Of a stretch of 64,000 bases of DNA, positions 17,094 through 25,904 are shown piece after piece. The position numbers were made by a program, and so were the translations under genes. Below the pieces are notes generated by a model, which was not told where the DNA came from, searched no databases, and was given only the letters and a program-made list of their open reading frames with translations. Location of the stretch: positions 1 through 64,000 of the forward strand of contig DAOOVG010000001.1 in the NCBI GenBank assembly GCA_035369865.1. Direction: 5' to 3'. The DNA comes from MVYY01 sp035369865. GTDB taxonomy: Bacteria > Bacteroidota > Bacteroidia > Bacteroidales > Paludibacteraceae. The number at the start of each line of letters is the position of its first letter. Within the stretch, counting starts at the first letter, position 1.

Positions 17094-18365
17094 CTATTCT
17101 TCCAATGCTGTTTGAACTTTTATATTTAAAATAAGCGGTTTTAGGAAAAGCATCTTTGCCTCTTCCTGACCTATTTTTGGACCTACCCCTTCTACATTAA
17201 CGAAACATTGAGTATCATCATACATTTGTACTATTTGCATGATACCATAATAAAGTTTACCTCCTTTTTGACTTTTAAGTATGATATAATCACCCGTTCT
17301 GAAATTCTCTTCCATAGGACTGGTGGAGCCTGTTCCAGCATTAGTTCGACGTCGTGCATAATTTAGCGCACCTAAAGAAGTAGGATTGTCTATAACACCT
17401 AAAGTGGCATTGTCCAATCTCGACTGAATCTTACCTAACAAATAGTTTGCTCTTATCTTTGCTGAATTTGTAGAAGCTTCATCTCCTAATACGGTAAATA
17501 GTGAGTCTACAAATTTATAGCGATCTTCCTTCCAGCCACTACCAATCCATGATCCTGCTATAATTTTAAATTGGGTTGTGTCAATATTTTCTTGCCTGAT
17601 AGCTTTCCCATTAATTTCATATAAATCACACTGACGTCCTGTAGTTCCACCGCCTAATTGCGATTTCCAAAGATTACTAAACATATAACCTCGCTGACTA
17701 CTGATGTAAGCTCCATTGGAGGTATTTTGTAATACATTTAAGAAACAAAAACTTCCATTTAGACCATCCACTGAGCGTAATTCATCAACACTCAGCACAT
17801 GCTTTATTTCTCCATCAATATTCACACCTTGAATGGAGAAAAACGAAGGAGTACTGGACGAAGCACCTGTATTTGGTATTGGATAAACATCTGGATGATT
17901 CTCATGATTCCAAACCATCGTATCAGCCTTAAGTATTACTTGCCCAACAAACACAGAACCACTGGCTTCACCCTCCACTTTACCTATTGATATATAAGTA
18001 GTTTTAATAGCATTACCAACAGTAGCTTTTATTTCAATATGAGTAATTTCCTTACTATCAACAAAATATTCCATATCAAAATTAATAGTACTCGTACCTG
18101 TTGAAGGATATTCTTGAGCATCACCTTTGGGAACATAAACACCATTTTCAAGTTTAACGCCTGTAAATGTTAAACTTGTTATTGGTTTGTCACTTGTAGC
18201 AGTACCTTTTATTTGAAGAGGTGCTGCATAATTTACAACACCAAAACTTGTTTGATCTAATGTAAATTGTACATTGGCTTCTTTGTCTTCATCACTTTTG
18301 CAGGAAATAAAATAACACCCTGCAAAAAGCATAATAAATAAAATAAAAACATTAATTCTTTTCAT
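17094..18365 (-). CDS. Surface lipoprotein of unknown function in the SusCD operon
   Basis: A 423-residue lipoprotein: signal with lipobox CYFISC (Cys22), followed by KSDEDKE, the acidic Bacteroidota lipoprotein export signal that directs surface exposure. Residues about 30-135 look like an Ig/BACON-like beta domain (TSDKPITSLTFTGVKLENG...); the C-terminal half ends with LLNIKVQ-like hydrophobic strands. I recognise no catalytic motif. In other SusCD operons this position holds SusE/SusF-like glycan-binding lipoproteins, and a binding role is the best guess. It is 13 bases downstream of an EEP gene and last in the operon. Confidence 0.65.
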   Translation of the reverse strand: MKRINVFILFIMLFAGCYFISCKSDEDKEANVQFTLDQTSFGVVNYAAPLQIKGTATSDKPITSLTFTGVKLENGVYVPKGDAQEYPSTGTSTINFDMEYFVDSKEITHIEIKATVGNAIKTTYISIGKVEGEASGSVFVGQVILKADTMVWNHENHPDVYPIPNTGASSSTPSFFSIQGVNIDGEIKHVLSVDELRSVDGLNGSFCFLNVLQNTSNGAYISSQRGYMFSNLWKSQLGGGTTGRQCDLYEINGKAIRQENIDTTQFKIIAGSWIGSGWKEDRYKFVDSLFTVLGDEASTNSAKIRANYLLGKIQSRLDNATLGVIDNPTSLGALNYARRRTNAGTGSTSPMEENFRTGDYIILKSQKGGKLYYGIMQIVQMYDDTQCFVNVEGVGPKIGQEEAKMLFLKPLILNIKVQTALEE

Positions 18366-18378
18366 AATCTTTATAATT

Positions 18379-19170
18379 TTAATAGTTAGTATATATTAAT
18401 TTAATAATTGAAATTACCGGCAAATGATCTGATAATTTACAGTCAGTATGAACTTTTGTTGAAATTAGTTGAAAATTCTGAGTAGGATACCCATATATAT
18501 AATCAATTTTTATCTTTGGTTCTTTGGTTGAAAAAGTATAACTAGTATCAGTTAAATTGATCCATGAAGCAAATCCTTCTTTTATTTCTTGGTCATGAGG
18601 CGTGGCATTTAAATCCCCTGCTAATAAAATTGGAGTTTTAATTTTTTTTATTTCTTCATTAATAAATGAAATTTGTGCTTGTCGAGTTTTTGAAGAAGAA
18701 ACTTCTAAATGGGTACACATAAAAGTCAAAGAATTTCCATCTGGTAGTTCAATTTCAGCTATAAGCAAAGCTCTTTGTTCTTTTCCCCGTTCAGGATTAG
18801 GTAACAAAATACGTTCGCTTTTTATAATAGGATATTTCGATAACAACCCCACTCCATAATAACCTCCTTTATAATTAATTGCTTTACCATATAATCCAAA
18901 TAATTCAGTATAATAAGCAATTTCATTAATATAAGCTTTCCCTTTTTGATGAGGTGCCCGTTCTCTATTTACTTTCCAATCGCATTCTTGAAGTGCTACT
19001 AAATCAGGTTCTTCATTTTTAATAAATGATGAAATTTCCGAGAGAGTAGCTAATTCACCAAACCGTATATTATAAGTCATTACTTTTAACTGATTAAGCG
19101 AATTTTTACCTTCAATTCTTGGAACAAGAAATAATAAAAATAAAAAAATATATTTTATCTTAATTTTCAT
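18379..19170 (-). CDS. Secreted EEP-family phosphoesterase (copy 1)
   Basis: A 263-residue endonuclease/exonuclease/phosphatase protein with an N-terminal signal peptide (about 1-21). The full active site is visible: N34 in MTYNIRFG, E62 in ALQECD, H154 in CTHLEV, D186 and N188 in AGDLNA, D223 in KIDYIYG, and D248-H249 in SDHLP. Family members cleave phosphodiester or phosphomonoester bonds using Mg2+. It sits 15 bases after one lipoprotein gene and 13 bases before another within a SusCD operon, so it probably acts on the imported or surface-bound substrate. The LDYIYG-type block also occurs in sphingomyelinase-like and sugar-phosphatase-like members, so the substrate is open. Confidence 0.87.
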   Translation of the reverse strand: MKIKIKYIFLFLLFLVPRIEGKNSLNQLKVMTYNIRFGELATLSEISSFIKNEEPDLVALQECDWKVNRERAPHQKGKAYINEIAYYTELFGLYGKAINYKGGYYGVGLLSKYPIIKSERILLPNPERGKEQRALLIAEIELPDGNSLTFMCTHLEVSSSKTRQAQISFINEEIKKIKTPILLAGDLNATPHDQEIKEGFASWINLTDTSYTFSTKEPKIKIDYIYGYPTQNFQLISTKVHTDCKLSDHLPVISIIKLIYTNY

Positions 19171-19185
19171 TTTTAAGTCTGATTA

Positions 19186-19971
19186 TTAATTCAAATATTC
19201 AATTTTACATTCATACATAGGAATATCTTCTATCCTAGTTTTAGTAACATCTCTACAAACAAAATTTACAGGAGTTAGAAAAAATATTTTGTATGTGTTC
19301 TGCTGATTTTCAGGATTATAAAATGATAATCTAAAATTTTTTAAATGATACTTTAAATAAGTTTTCAACTCCTCTTCCATATCATTTTTTAAAGTCCCTA
19401 CAATTACTTTGTTTGTAGGAAATAATTCTCCAATAAATTTTGTTATCAGTGAAAACTGAAAATTTTGCGTAATTTTACAAGTCATCAAGATTATTGATAC
19501 AGGTTGACTTAATGGTGCCAATAAAGCACAACCTCCAATATAAAAACTGTCTACAACGGCCATCCCCTCAAAAACAGTTACCAAAGGTCTTACAATCATT
19601 CCGGTACCTTCAATTTTATCTTCGTCAATATTATTTTGAATAAAAAATGAATTCATTTTGCTTTGCCATGCAATATCTACAACTGAAAGTGTTTCTCCAA
19701 ACTCTACATCAGAACGATCGAACAAGTAAGCCAAAGAGGTTATATTTTCACTCAGATGATTAATGATGCTTTGATAATCCGAACTTTGAAATAGGGAATT
19801 GTCATTTAATAAAGAGTAAAATTCAATTGTAAAAACATTATTTTGATTTATTGTAGCCGGAGGCATTGGTGCCTCATACCCTAAATCTTCAGGCTCGACA
19901 GGTGTTTTATCAGAACTACAACTAACAAAAGTAAAAATCAACAACAAGAATATTTTATATAAGAATCTCAT
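19186..19971 (-). CDS. Lipoprotein of unknown function in the SusCD operon
   Basis: A 261-residue protein with a clear lipoprotein signal: MRFLYKIFLLLIFTFVSC, Cys18, then SSDKTPVEPED. The rest is a compact soluble domain with a few cysteines (GGCALLAPL, LMTCKI, NFVCRDV, MYECKIEY). I do not recognise a family. It lies 2 bases downstream of one EEP gene and 15 bases upstream of the other, so the operon alternates lipoprotein and phosphoesterase genes; each lipoprotein might be a partner or inhibitor of its neighbouring enzyme. The residues after Cys are less acidic than in the 17094-18365 protein, so surface export is less certain. Confidence 0.6.
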   Translation of the reverse strand: MRFLYKIFLLLIFTFVSCSSDKTPVEPEDLGYEAPMPPATINQNNVFTIEFYSLLNDNSLFQSSDYQSIINHLSENITSLAYLFDRSDVEFGETLSVVDIAWQSKMNSFFIQNNIDEDKIEGTGMIVRPLVTVFEGMAVVDSFYIGGCALLAPLSQPVSIILMTCKITQNFQFSLITKFIGELFPTNKVIVGTLKNDMEEELKTYLKYHLKNFRLSFYNPENQQNTYKIFFLTPVNFVCRDVTKTRIEDIPMYECKIEYLN

Positions 19972-19973
19972 AA

Positions 19974-20741
19974 TTAATCAAATTGAAGTTCAGCAACAAT
20001 AAAACAATGATCTGATAATTCAGGATACGCTATCACTTGATAAGTTATCTTTTCCCATGATTTAGGGTATCCCAAAATATAATCTATTCTTTTTGTCGGA
20101 TTAGACGAAGAAATAGTGTTCCCTGTTCCGGAACCAATATCCTGCCATTTCAAGAAAGCATAATTCATGGTTTCAGAACCTGGCACAGCATTAAAATCTC
20201 CACCTAAAAGAACAGGCATATTATTTGAAAAAATGTTGTTATTAATTGTTGCGATGGAAGAAACCCTTACTTGATCATTTGATGTGTCAAGATGAGTAAC
20301 AGCAATACGAATTTTTCTTTTATTTGGTAAAACAACATCTATCCAAGCACATGACCTTTGCTCTGAGGCATCAGTTGGCTTAAAGGTAATGGTTCGAGCA
20401 TTATAAAATGGATATTTAGATAAAATTCCATTACCATAACTGCCACTGGAAAAAGAAAATGCTCGTCCAAAATAAGGAAACATTCCAAGATTCACTGCTA
20501 TTTCACCAAGTAAATCTTTATTCCCATTCCTGATTGTATAATGGTCCATTTCTTGAAACAGAACAAAATCAGGATTATAATTTTTTATACAATCGCTATA
20601 AGATTTCGCATTATAATTTGCCAATTCACCACCCTCTCTAATATTCATACTCATAATTTTAATAGATATAACTTGAGCATTTATTGAAATAGAAAAGAGA
20701 ATAAAAAATGCAAGAAAAAATATTGAAATTGATCGATTCAT
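19974..20741 (-). CDS. Secreted EEP-family phosphoesterase (copy 2)
   Basis: The protein is 255 residues when started at MNRSISIFFLAFF (ATG at 20741-20739); a longer ORF to 20771 would put ten charged residues before the signal peptide and overlap susD. Signal peptide about 1-22. Active-site residues are N33 (SMNIREGG), E64 (FQEMD), H150 (VTHLD), D182 and N184 (GGDFNA), D220 (RIDYILG) and D244-H245 (SDH). It is a paralogue of the gene at 18379-19170 and resembles the EEP domain fused to a beta-helix at 5957-8140, giving three such enzymes in one region. It follows the broken susD by 20 bases. Confidence 0.87.
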   Translation of the reverse strand: MNRSISIFFLAFFILFSISINAQVISIKIMSMNIREGGELANYNAKSYSDCIKNYNPDFVLFQEMDHYTIRNGNKDLLGEIAVNLGMFPYFGRAFSFSSGSYGNGILSKYPFYNARTITFKPTDASEQRSCAWIDVVLPNKRKIRIAVTHLDTSNDQVRVSSIATINNNIFSNNMPVLLGGDFNAVPGSETMNYAFLKWQDIGSGTGNTISSSNPTKRIDYILGYPKSWEKITYQVIAYPELSDHCFIVAELQFD

Positions 20742-20761
20742 CTTATGCTTTTTAAATTTTT

Positions 20762-21262
20762 TTAATCCCAACCTGGATTATTCGGCCTTAAATTCGGATT
20801 ACGTTGCATTTGAGTAAATGGCAATGAAAGTAAATAATGTTTAGGGTCAATAAACGTCCTACCCTCCTCAATAAGTAAATATTGTTCACCATCAACAAAT
20901 TTCCACCGTAAAGTATTAAGTATACCCGGTGTGAGCTTGTTCGGATCAAGCCAGCGTTTATTTACACCTAATAAATCTTCTCCTAAACGATAACCTTCTC
21001 TCCATCGAATAATATCCAAGTAGCGATGTCCCTCAAAGAAGAGTTCTACTCTCCTTTCTCTCCGAATTTCTGTTCTCAAATCTGAACCTTCAGGAATATT
21101 ACTAAATGTTAAATGCGCCATTCCAACACGATCTCGCAATAAATTGATGGTGCTGTCCAAAGTAGCTTGAGTTACGTTCCCTGTACGTTCAAGAGCTTCT
21201 ACATAATTAAGTAATATCTCTGCATAACGGAAGAAAATGATATCATTGTCATCCTGACCCAC
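20762..21262 (-). CDS. susD: SusD-like protein, C-terminal fragment of a broken gene
   Basis: This open frame continues the upstream susD frame directly after an in-frame TAA at 21265-21263; its only possible start is GTG at 21262. The 166 residues are the C-terminal SusD/RagB portion: QDDNDIIFFRYAEILLNYVEA, then LRDRVGM, RRERRVELFFEGHRYLDIIRW and a final RNPNLRPNNPGWD. It lacks a signal peptide, so it cannot reach the surface if made alone. With the 397-codon upstream part the gene would have the normal length of about 564 residues. Read it as the 3' half of a nonsense-interrupted gene unless readthrough or sequencing error is shown. Confidence 0.75.
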   Translation of the reverse strand: MGQDDNDIIFFRYAEILLNYVEALERTGNVTQATLDSTINLLRDRVGMAHLTFSNIPEGSDLRTEIRRERRVELFFEGHRYLDIIRWREGYRLGEDLLGVNKRWLDPNKLTPGILNTLRWKFVDGEQYLLIEEGRTFIDPKHYLLSLPFTQMQRNPNLRPNNPGWD

Positions 21263-22456
21263 TTATCCTACTTTACTGGGCTCTACATATTTATATAAAT
21301 AGTAACCTGAATAAGTCATACAACCATCTTTATCATTTGATAATTTAGGATAAGTAAAAATTGAAGGATTTGTATTATTGGGGTTTCCATCTTTTCTACC
21401 CTCCCATGGAGTATTGGGTGGTAATATAGATTGTTTCATACGAGGATCTCTATTTTCAAATACTTCTTCATAAGTACTTACCGATGAAGGATCCCAAATT
21501 TCACCATCTGCTGTAAGCCAGGCTTCAATCATTGATTTAGTAGGAACAAAACGAGCATAGTCATTCGGCACCCACAATTCGCGTGAAAGATTATGGGATG
21601 TTCGAGCACTTTCTCCTAAATCAAAATTATACACATAAGCCAAAATTGTTTCTTTATTGTTGCTAACCCTTGAAGCGCGTCCGGTGAAATTAAACAAATT
21701 TCTATAATCATTCGATTTATCACCCGTTGAATATAATTCATATCCTAAGTTCATCGCTCTTTTAGCTGCATCAGCTGCTTCGTTCCATCTTTCGTTGTAT
21801 AAATAAATTCGAGACAATAAAGCTAATGCAGCTCCTTGCGAGATTCTTCCAAATTCTGCTGAGGCAGGTGCAATAAAAGCAGGTAAATTTTTATAAGTCC
21901 TTTCTAAATCCGCAGTTATACTATCAATAACAACTGAACGAGGATCTCTTCCACGATAAACATCTTCTGAATATACATTTAATTCTTCAGTAATATAAGG
22001 AACATCACCAAAAAGTGAAGTCAACAACCAATAATCGTAAGCTCTAAAAAAATACGCTTCGGCAGCATAACGTTCACGAATTGATTCTTTAACTTTTACA
22101 GCCCTATTATAATTATTTAAAAAGAAATTACAACGTCCAATATTATAGTAAGCATTTGTCCATATATTGTTAATTTGCACTATGTCGGTAGTATAATTTC
22201 CTCCACCAATTGTACGATAGGCAGTAGTTACTGCCCAAGGCGCACTTTCACCCATTGCTTCAAACATGTTTAAAATATCCTTCCCTTTCAAAGCAGTATA
22301 AAGCGCATTAGCAGCACTTATCAAATGTTCTTCATTTTGCCAAAAATTTTCATTGGTAAGCTTATCATGTGGAGCCCTATCAAGGAATTCATCATTACAG
22401 GAAAACAAAACTCCTAAAAATAAACCAATGATGATATAAATAATATACTTTTTCAT
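21263..22456 (-). CDS. susD: SusD-like glycan-binding lipoprotein, N-terminal part before in-frame stop
   Basis: 397 codons from ATG to an in-frame TAA. Lipoprotein signal MKKYIIYIIIGLFLGVLFSC (Cys20), then NDEFLDRAPHDKLTNENFWQ, typical of SusD; TPR-like helices follow (IYLYNERWNEAADAAKRAMN). The protein stops in KYVEPSKVG, just before the conserved QDDND...FRYAEILLNY block, which continues in frame after the stop. A CAA-to-TAA change would explain it. Intact SusD caps the SusC channel on the cell surface and binds the glycan; the truncated form lacks about 30% of the fold. It follows susC by 26 bases. Confidence 0.85.
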   Translation of the reverse strand: MKKYIIYIIIGLFLGVLFSCNDEFLDRAPHDKLTNENFWQNEEHLISAANALYTALKGKDILNMFEAMGESAPWAVTTAYRTIGGGNYTTDIVQINNIWTNAYYNIGRCNFFLNNYNRAVKVKESIRERYAAEAYFFRAYDYWLLTSLFGDVPYITEELNVYSEDVYRGRDPRSVVIDSITADLERTYKNLPAFIAPASAEFGRISQGAALALLSRIYLYNERWNEAADAAKRAMNLGYELYSTGDKSNDYRNLFNFTGRASRVSNNKETILAYVYNFDLGESARTSHNLSRELWVPNDYARFVPTKSMIEAWLTADGEIWDPSSVSTYEEVFENRDPRMKQSILPPNTPWEGRKDGNPNNTNPSIFTYPKLSNDKDGCMTYSGYYLYKYVEPSKVG

Positions 22457-22482
22457 TTTGAAAAGTTTTTAAAAATTTTTAA

Positions 22483-25400
22483 TTACTGAAAAATCAAATT
22501 AAGACCCAAAACAAAAGTTTTTACCTGAGGGTAATACCCTCCACTTGAGGCAACGGGTATTTCCGGATCATAAGCGTAAAAAAAATCAGTTATAGTAAAT
22601 AAATTTTCGGCTGAGGCATAAATCCTACAATTAGCAATTTTTGCTTTATTGATAATTTTTTTAGGTAATGAATATCCTACTTGAATATTTTTTAGTCTCA
22701 AATAAGATGCATCTTCTAACCAATAAGTAGAAAAAGTAGATTGATTAAAATTAGTATTATAAGTCAATCGAGGGTAAGAAGTTTTTGGATTTGGGTTTTC
22801 AATAACATGATATCTTTCTAAGTGCACTTTTTGAGGATAACCCGCCATATCCTGAAAAGCATGTCGTGCACTACCTGTCAAATAACCATCAGCTTTTCCA
22901 ACACCTTGAAAAGTAAATGAAAAGTCGATACTTTTAAAAAGAACATCACCTTTAAAACTAAAATTATATCGAGGTATAGGATTACCAATTACCACCCTGT
23001 CATATTCAGGAGTAATACGTCCATCAGGTTTCCCTTGCGGTCCACTGATATCTTTATATTTTATGTCGCCAGGTTGATAATCAGGTCCTACAACTACTGG
23101 AATTTTAGGATTATAATACTTCCTTTCTGTTTCATCATATAATTTAAAATCATCAGGAGTCATTAATCCTTCTGCAATATAACCATAAAATGCTCCAATA
23201 GGATAACCAACTTGACGTATTTGATAGGAACTTAAATCTGGAGCTGTTCCTCCTAAATCCGTAATCTTATTTTTTACATCAGAAAGATTAAATGTAACGC
23301 CATATTTTACTTTATCAATCTTATCTCTCCAGCTAATTTCTATATCCCAACCTTTGTTGTTGACTGACCCTGCATTTTGTTCAGATGGACGTGCTCCAAT
23401 CTGGGCTGGATAATTTAATTGTAATAAAATGCCCTTGGTGTTTTTGTTGTACCAATCAAAAGTAACATTTAATCGGTTTTTTAACAATGCAATATCAATT
23501 CCCACATCGAGCATATCAATTTTTTCCCATGTCAAATGAGGATTAGCTAAAACGGTCTGAGTATATCCACTTGTTCCTAAAGTACCAATAGCAGAAAGAC
23601 CGGTTACTTCTGTTAAAATAGATAAATAAGGATAATCACTCGAACCTACATATTGATTCCCTAATTTTCCCCACGAACCTCTTAATTTTATATTATCAAA
23701 AAAATCTCTTGAAAAATCCATAAATGGTTCTTCGGTTAATCTCCATGCAAGTGAAAAAGAAGGGAATACCCCTCCCCTTTGTGATTTATGAAAACGAGAA
23801 GACAAATCATATCGAAGATTAAATTCAGCAAGATATCTATCGCTGAAATTATAATTTAATCTTCCAAAACCAGAACGAATGGCCCAACTTGAATAACTAG
23901 CATCGTTACTCATCCCTTCTTTTGAGCCTAAATTTAAAGTAGGATTTTTTTCTGTCAATAAATTGATTCTTGAAGCTCCAAAACCGTCTGATTCAGCCCA
24001 TTCTTGAGAAAAACCACCTACCCCAGAGATTTTGTGTTTTTGAATATCAAATTCAAAATTTGATTGTATAATTAATGTTTGTTGACTTCTTCTTAAGTCT
24101 TCTAAATTCAGGATATTGGGATCATTATAAACGTAAGCAGGTGTTTCTGGCTCATCAGGATTAGTAAAAATGATTTTTTTCCTTAATGAATTTGTCAAAG
24201 CGTTTTTATTTACTATACTATATGTTGCTGAAACATCCCAACCTTTCATTAAATCAATTTTAGCTACACACATGATTGAAAGCTCATCTGCATCGTAAGT
24301 AGTTTTACCACCATCGTGTAAAATAGCTACTGGGTTAGTATTTCCACCACCATAAGCCCACGAACCATCAGTGTAATAAATAGGTACGTTGGGAGCAATA
24401 CGCATAGCATTATACAAAGCAGAAATAGCACCTGCAGTAGTTGTTGAAGAACCAGCAGGAGCAATTATATTTTGAAGAGTATAACCAATATTAGTGTTTA
24501 TTTCAACTCTATTGAGTAATTTCGAATTTAGTTTAAAACGTAAATTATGACGTTTCTCTCCGGTAGTATTTCCCACAGTTAAACCTTGTTGATCTAAATA
24601 TCGGTAAGAAAATAAATATCCTGATTGACCAATATTACCGTTTATATTAACAGAATAATTTTGTTGAGGAGCATTATTATTAAGTACAGCTGAAATCCAA
24701 TCGGTATTACCAAAATAATTGGGATCAGAATTATTCCTTACTTTTTCAAAATGAGATTCATTCCAAGCAATTCCTGTTCCAACATTAGCACGTGCTTCAT
24801 TGTCTAATGTCATAAATTCAATAGCATCACACATTTCTGGCAAACGAGTAGGGGTTTGTATGCCATAATAAGCGTTTAATGAAATAGTGGGAGGTTGATC
24901 TTTTGATACTAATTTTTTAGTAGACACCAAAATTACACCATTTGCACCTCGTGCTCCATAAATTGAAGCCGAAGCAGCATCTTTTAGCACAGAAATACTT
25001 TCAATATCTTCTGGGTTAAGTAAATTCATATCTCCTTCTACACCATCAATTAAAACCAAAGGATTTGCATTTCCTATTGTTCCTAAACCACGTATTCGAA
25101 TATTTGTACTGTTTACACCTGGTTGGCCACTTGTATTTACCACTGTTACACCCGACAATAAACCTTGTAACCCACTTGAAACATTGGCAATAGGTCTGGA
25201 ATTTAATTCATCTGAAGTGAGCATTGAAACAGCGCCTGTAAGATTTACTTTTTTTTGTGTGCCATATCCCACAACTACTACCTCTTCAAGTAATTTTGTT
25301 TCTTCTTTTAATACTATTTTAAAAGTAGTCATCCCACCTATATTCATTGTTTGAGGCTCATAACCTAAATAAGTAATTGTGAGAACTCCATCGGATGGAA

Positions 25401-25872
25401 CTTCAAGAGAAAAATTACCATTAATATCAGTTATAGTACCTATATTAGTACCTTTTAGAAGAATATTAGCTCCAATGATAGGTTCACCTTTTTCATCAAC
25501 TACTACTCCCGTAATTTTTTTCTTTACTGACTCTTTTTTAATGGGTTCTGATTTTGAAGAAAAAGGAATAATGGCAATAGAATTTTCAGATACGAAATTA
25601 AAATCAAGTCCTTTTGACGGCAAAACTCTGTTCAAAATTTCTTTGATGGAAGCATTTTCCATCTTAAGAGTTATGTCTTTGCTTTTATTCAAAATAATGT
25701 TTCGGTATGAAAACTTATAAGGCGTTTGTTTTTCGAGGGTAAAGAAAAACTCTTCTAAGTCAATGTTCTTTACATTAATAGAAAATCGTTGCTCTTGTGC
25801 TGCTAAACTTATAAAGCTGCACGATAAAATGAGGCAAATTAAAAATAAAATTTTTTTATAGATTTTCATCAT
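22483..25872 (-). CDS. susC: SusC-like TonB-dependent outer-membrane transporter with STN domain
   Basis: A 1129-residue SusC family receptor. Signal peptide about 1-26; an STN (secretin/TonB N-terminal) domain about 30-108, used for signalling to a FecR anti-sigma factor; a carboxypeptidase-regulatory-like domain about 122-200 with GEPIIGANILLKGTN; a TonB-box-like KLLEEVVVVGYGTQKK; a plug with LIDGVEGDMN and YGARGANGVILV; and a 22-strand barrel ending in an aromatic residue (LNLIFQ). It imports oligosaccharides across the outer membrane with TonB energy. Upstream fecR ends 32 bases away, matching the sigma/FecR/SusC regulatory layout, except that no ECF sigma gene is present. Start ATG 25872 (an adjacent ATG at 25869 is equally possible). 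Confidence 0.94.
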   Translation of the reverse strand: MMKIYKKILFLICLILSCSFISLAAQEQRFSINVKNIDLEEFFFTLEKQTPYKFSYRNIILNKSKDITLKMENASIKEILNRVLPSKGLDFNFVSENSIAIIPFSSKSEPIKKESVKKKITGVVVDEKGEPIIGANILLKGTNIGTITDINGNFSLEVPSDGVLTITYLGYEPQTMNIGGMTTFKIVLKEETKLLEEVVVVGYGTQKKVNLTGAVSMLTSDELNSRPIANVSSGLQGLLSGVTVVNTSGQPGVNSTNIRIRGLGTIGNANPLVLIDGVEGDMNLLNPEDIESISVLKDAASASIYGARGANGVILVSTKKLVSKDQPPTISLNAYYGIQTPTRLPEMCDAIEFMTLDNEARANVGTGIAWNESHFEKVRNNSDPNYFGNTDWISAVLNNNAPQQNYSVNINGNIGQSGYLFSYRYLDQQGLTVGNTTGEKRHNLRFKLNSKLLNRVEINTNIGYTLQNIIAPAGSSTTTAGAISALYNAMRIAPNVPIYYTDGSWAYGGGNTNPVAILHDGGKTTYDADELSIMCVAKIDLMKGWDVSATYSIVNKNALTNSLRKKIIFTNPDEPETPAYVYNDPNILNLEDLRRSQQTLIIQSNFEFDIQKHKISGVGGFSQEWAESDGFGASRINLLTEKNPTLNLGSKEGMSNDASYSSWAIRSGFGRLNYNFSDRYLAEFNLRYDLSSRFHKSQRGGVFPSFSLAWRLTEEPFMDFSRDFFDNIKLRGSWGKLGNQYVGSSDYPYLSILTEVTGLSAIGTLGTSGYTQTVLANPHLTWEKIDMLDVGIDIALLKNRLNVTFDWYNKNTKGILLQLNYPAQIGARPSEQNAGSVNNKGWDIEISWRDKIDKVKYGVTFNLSDVKNKITDLGGTAPDLSSYQIRQVGYPIGAFYGYIAEGLMTPDDFKLYDETERKYYNPKIPVVVGPDYQPGDIKYKDISGPQGKPDGRITPEYDRVVIGNPIPRYNFSFKGDVLFKSIDFSFTFQGVGKADGYLTGSARHAFQDMAGYPQKVHLERYHVIENPNPKTSYPRLTYNTNFNQSTFSTYWLEDASYLRLKNIQVGYSLPKKIINKAKIANCRIYASAENLFTITDFFYAYDPEIPVASSGGYYPQVKTFVLGLNLIFQ

Positions 25873-25904
25873 GGTTTTATAAATTAATAGATTTATTTTA
25901 AGCT

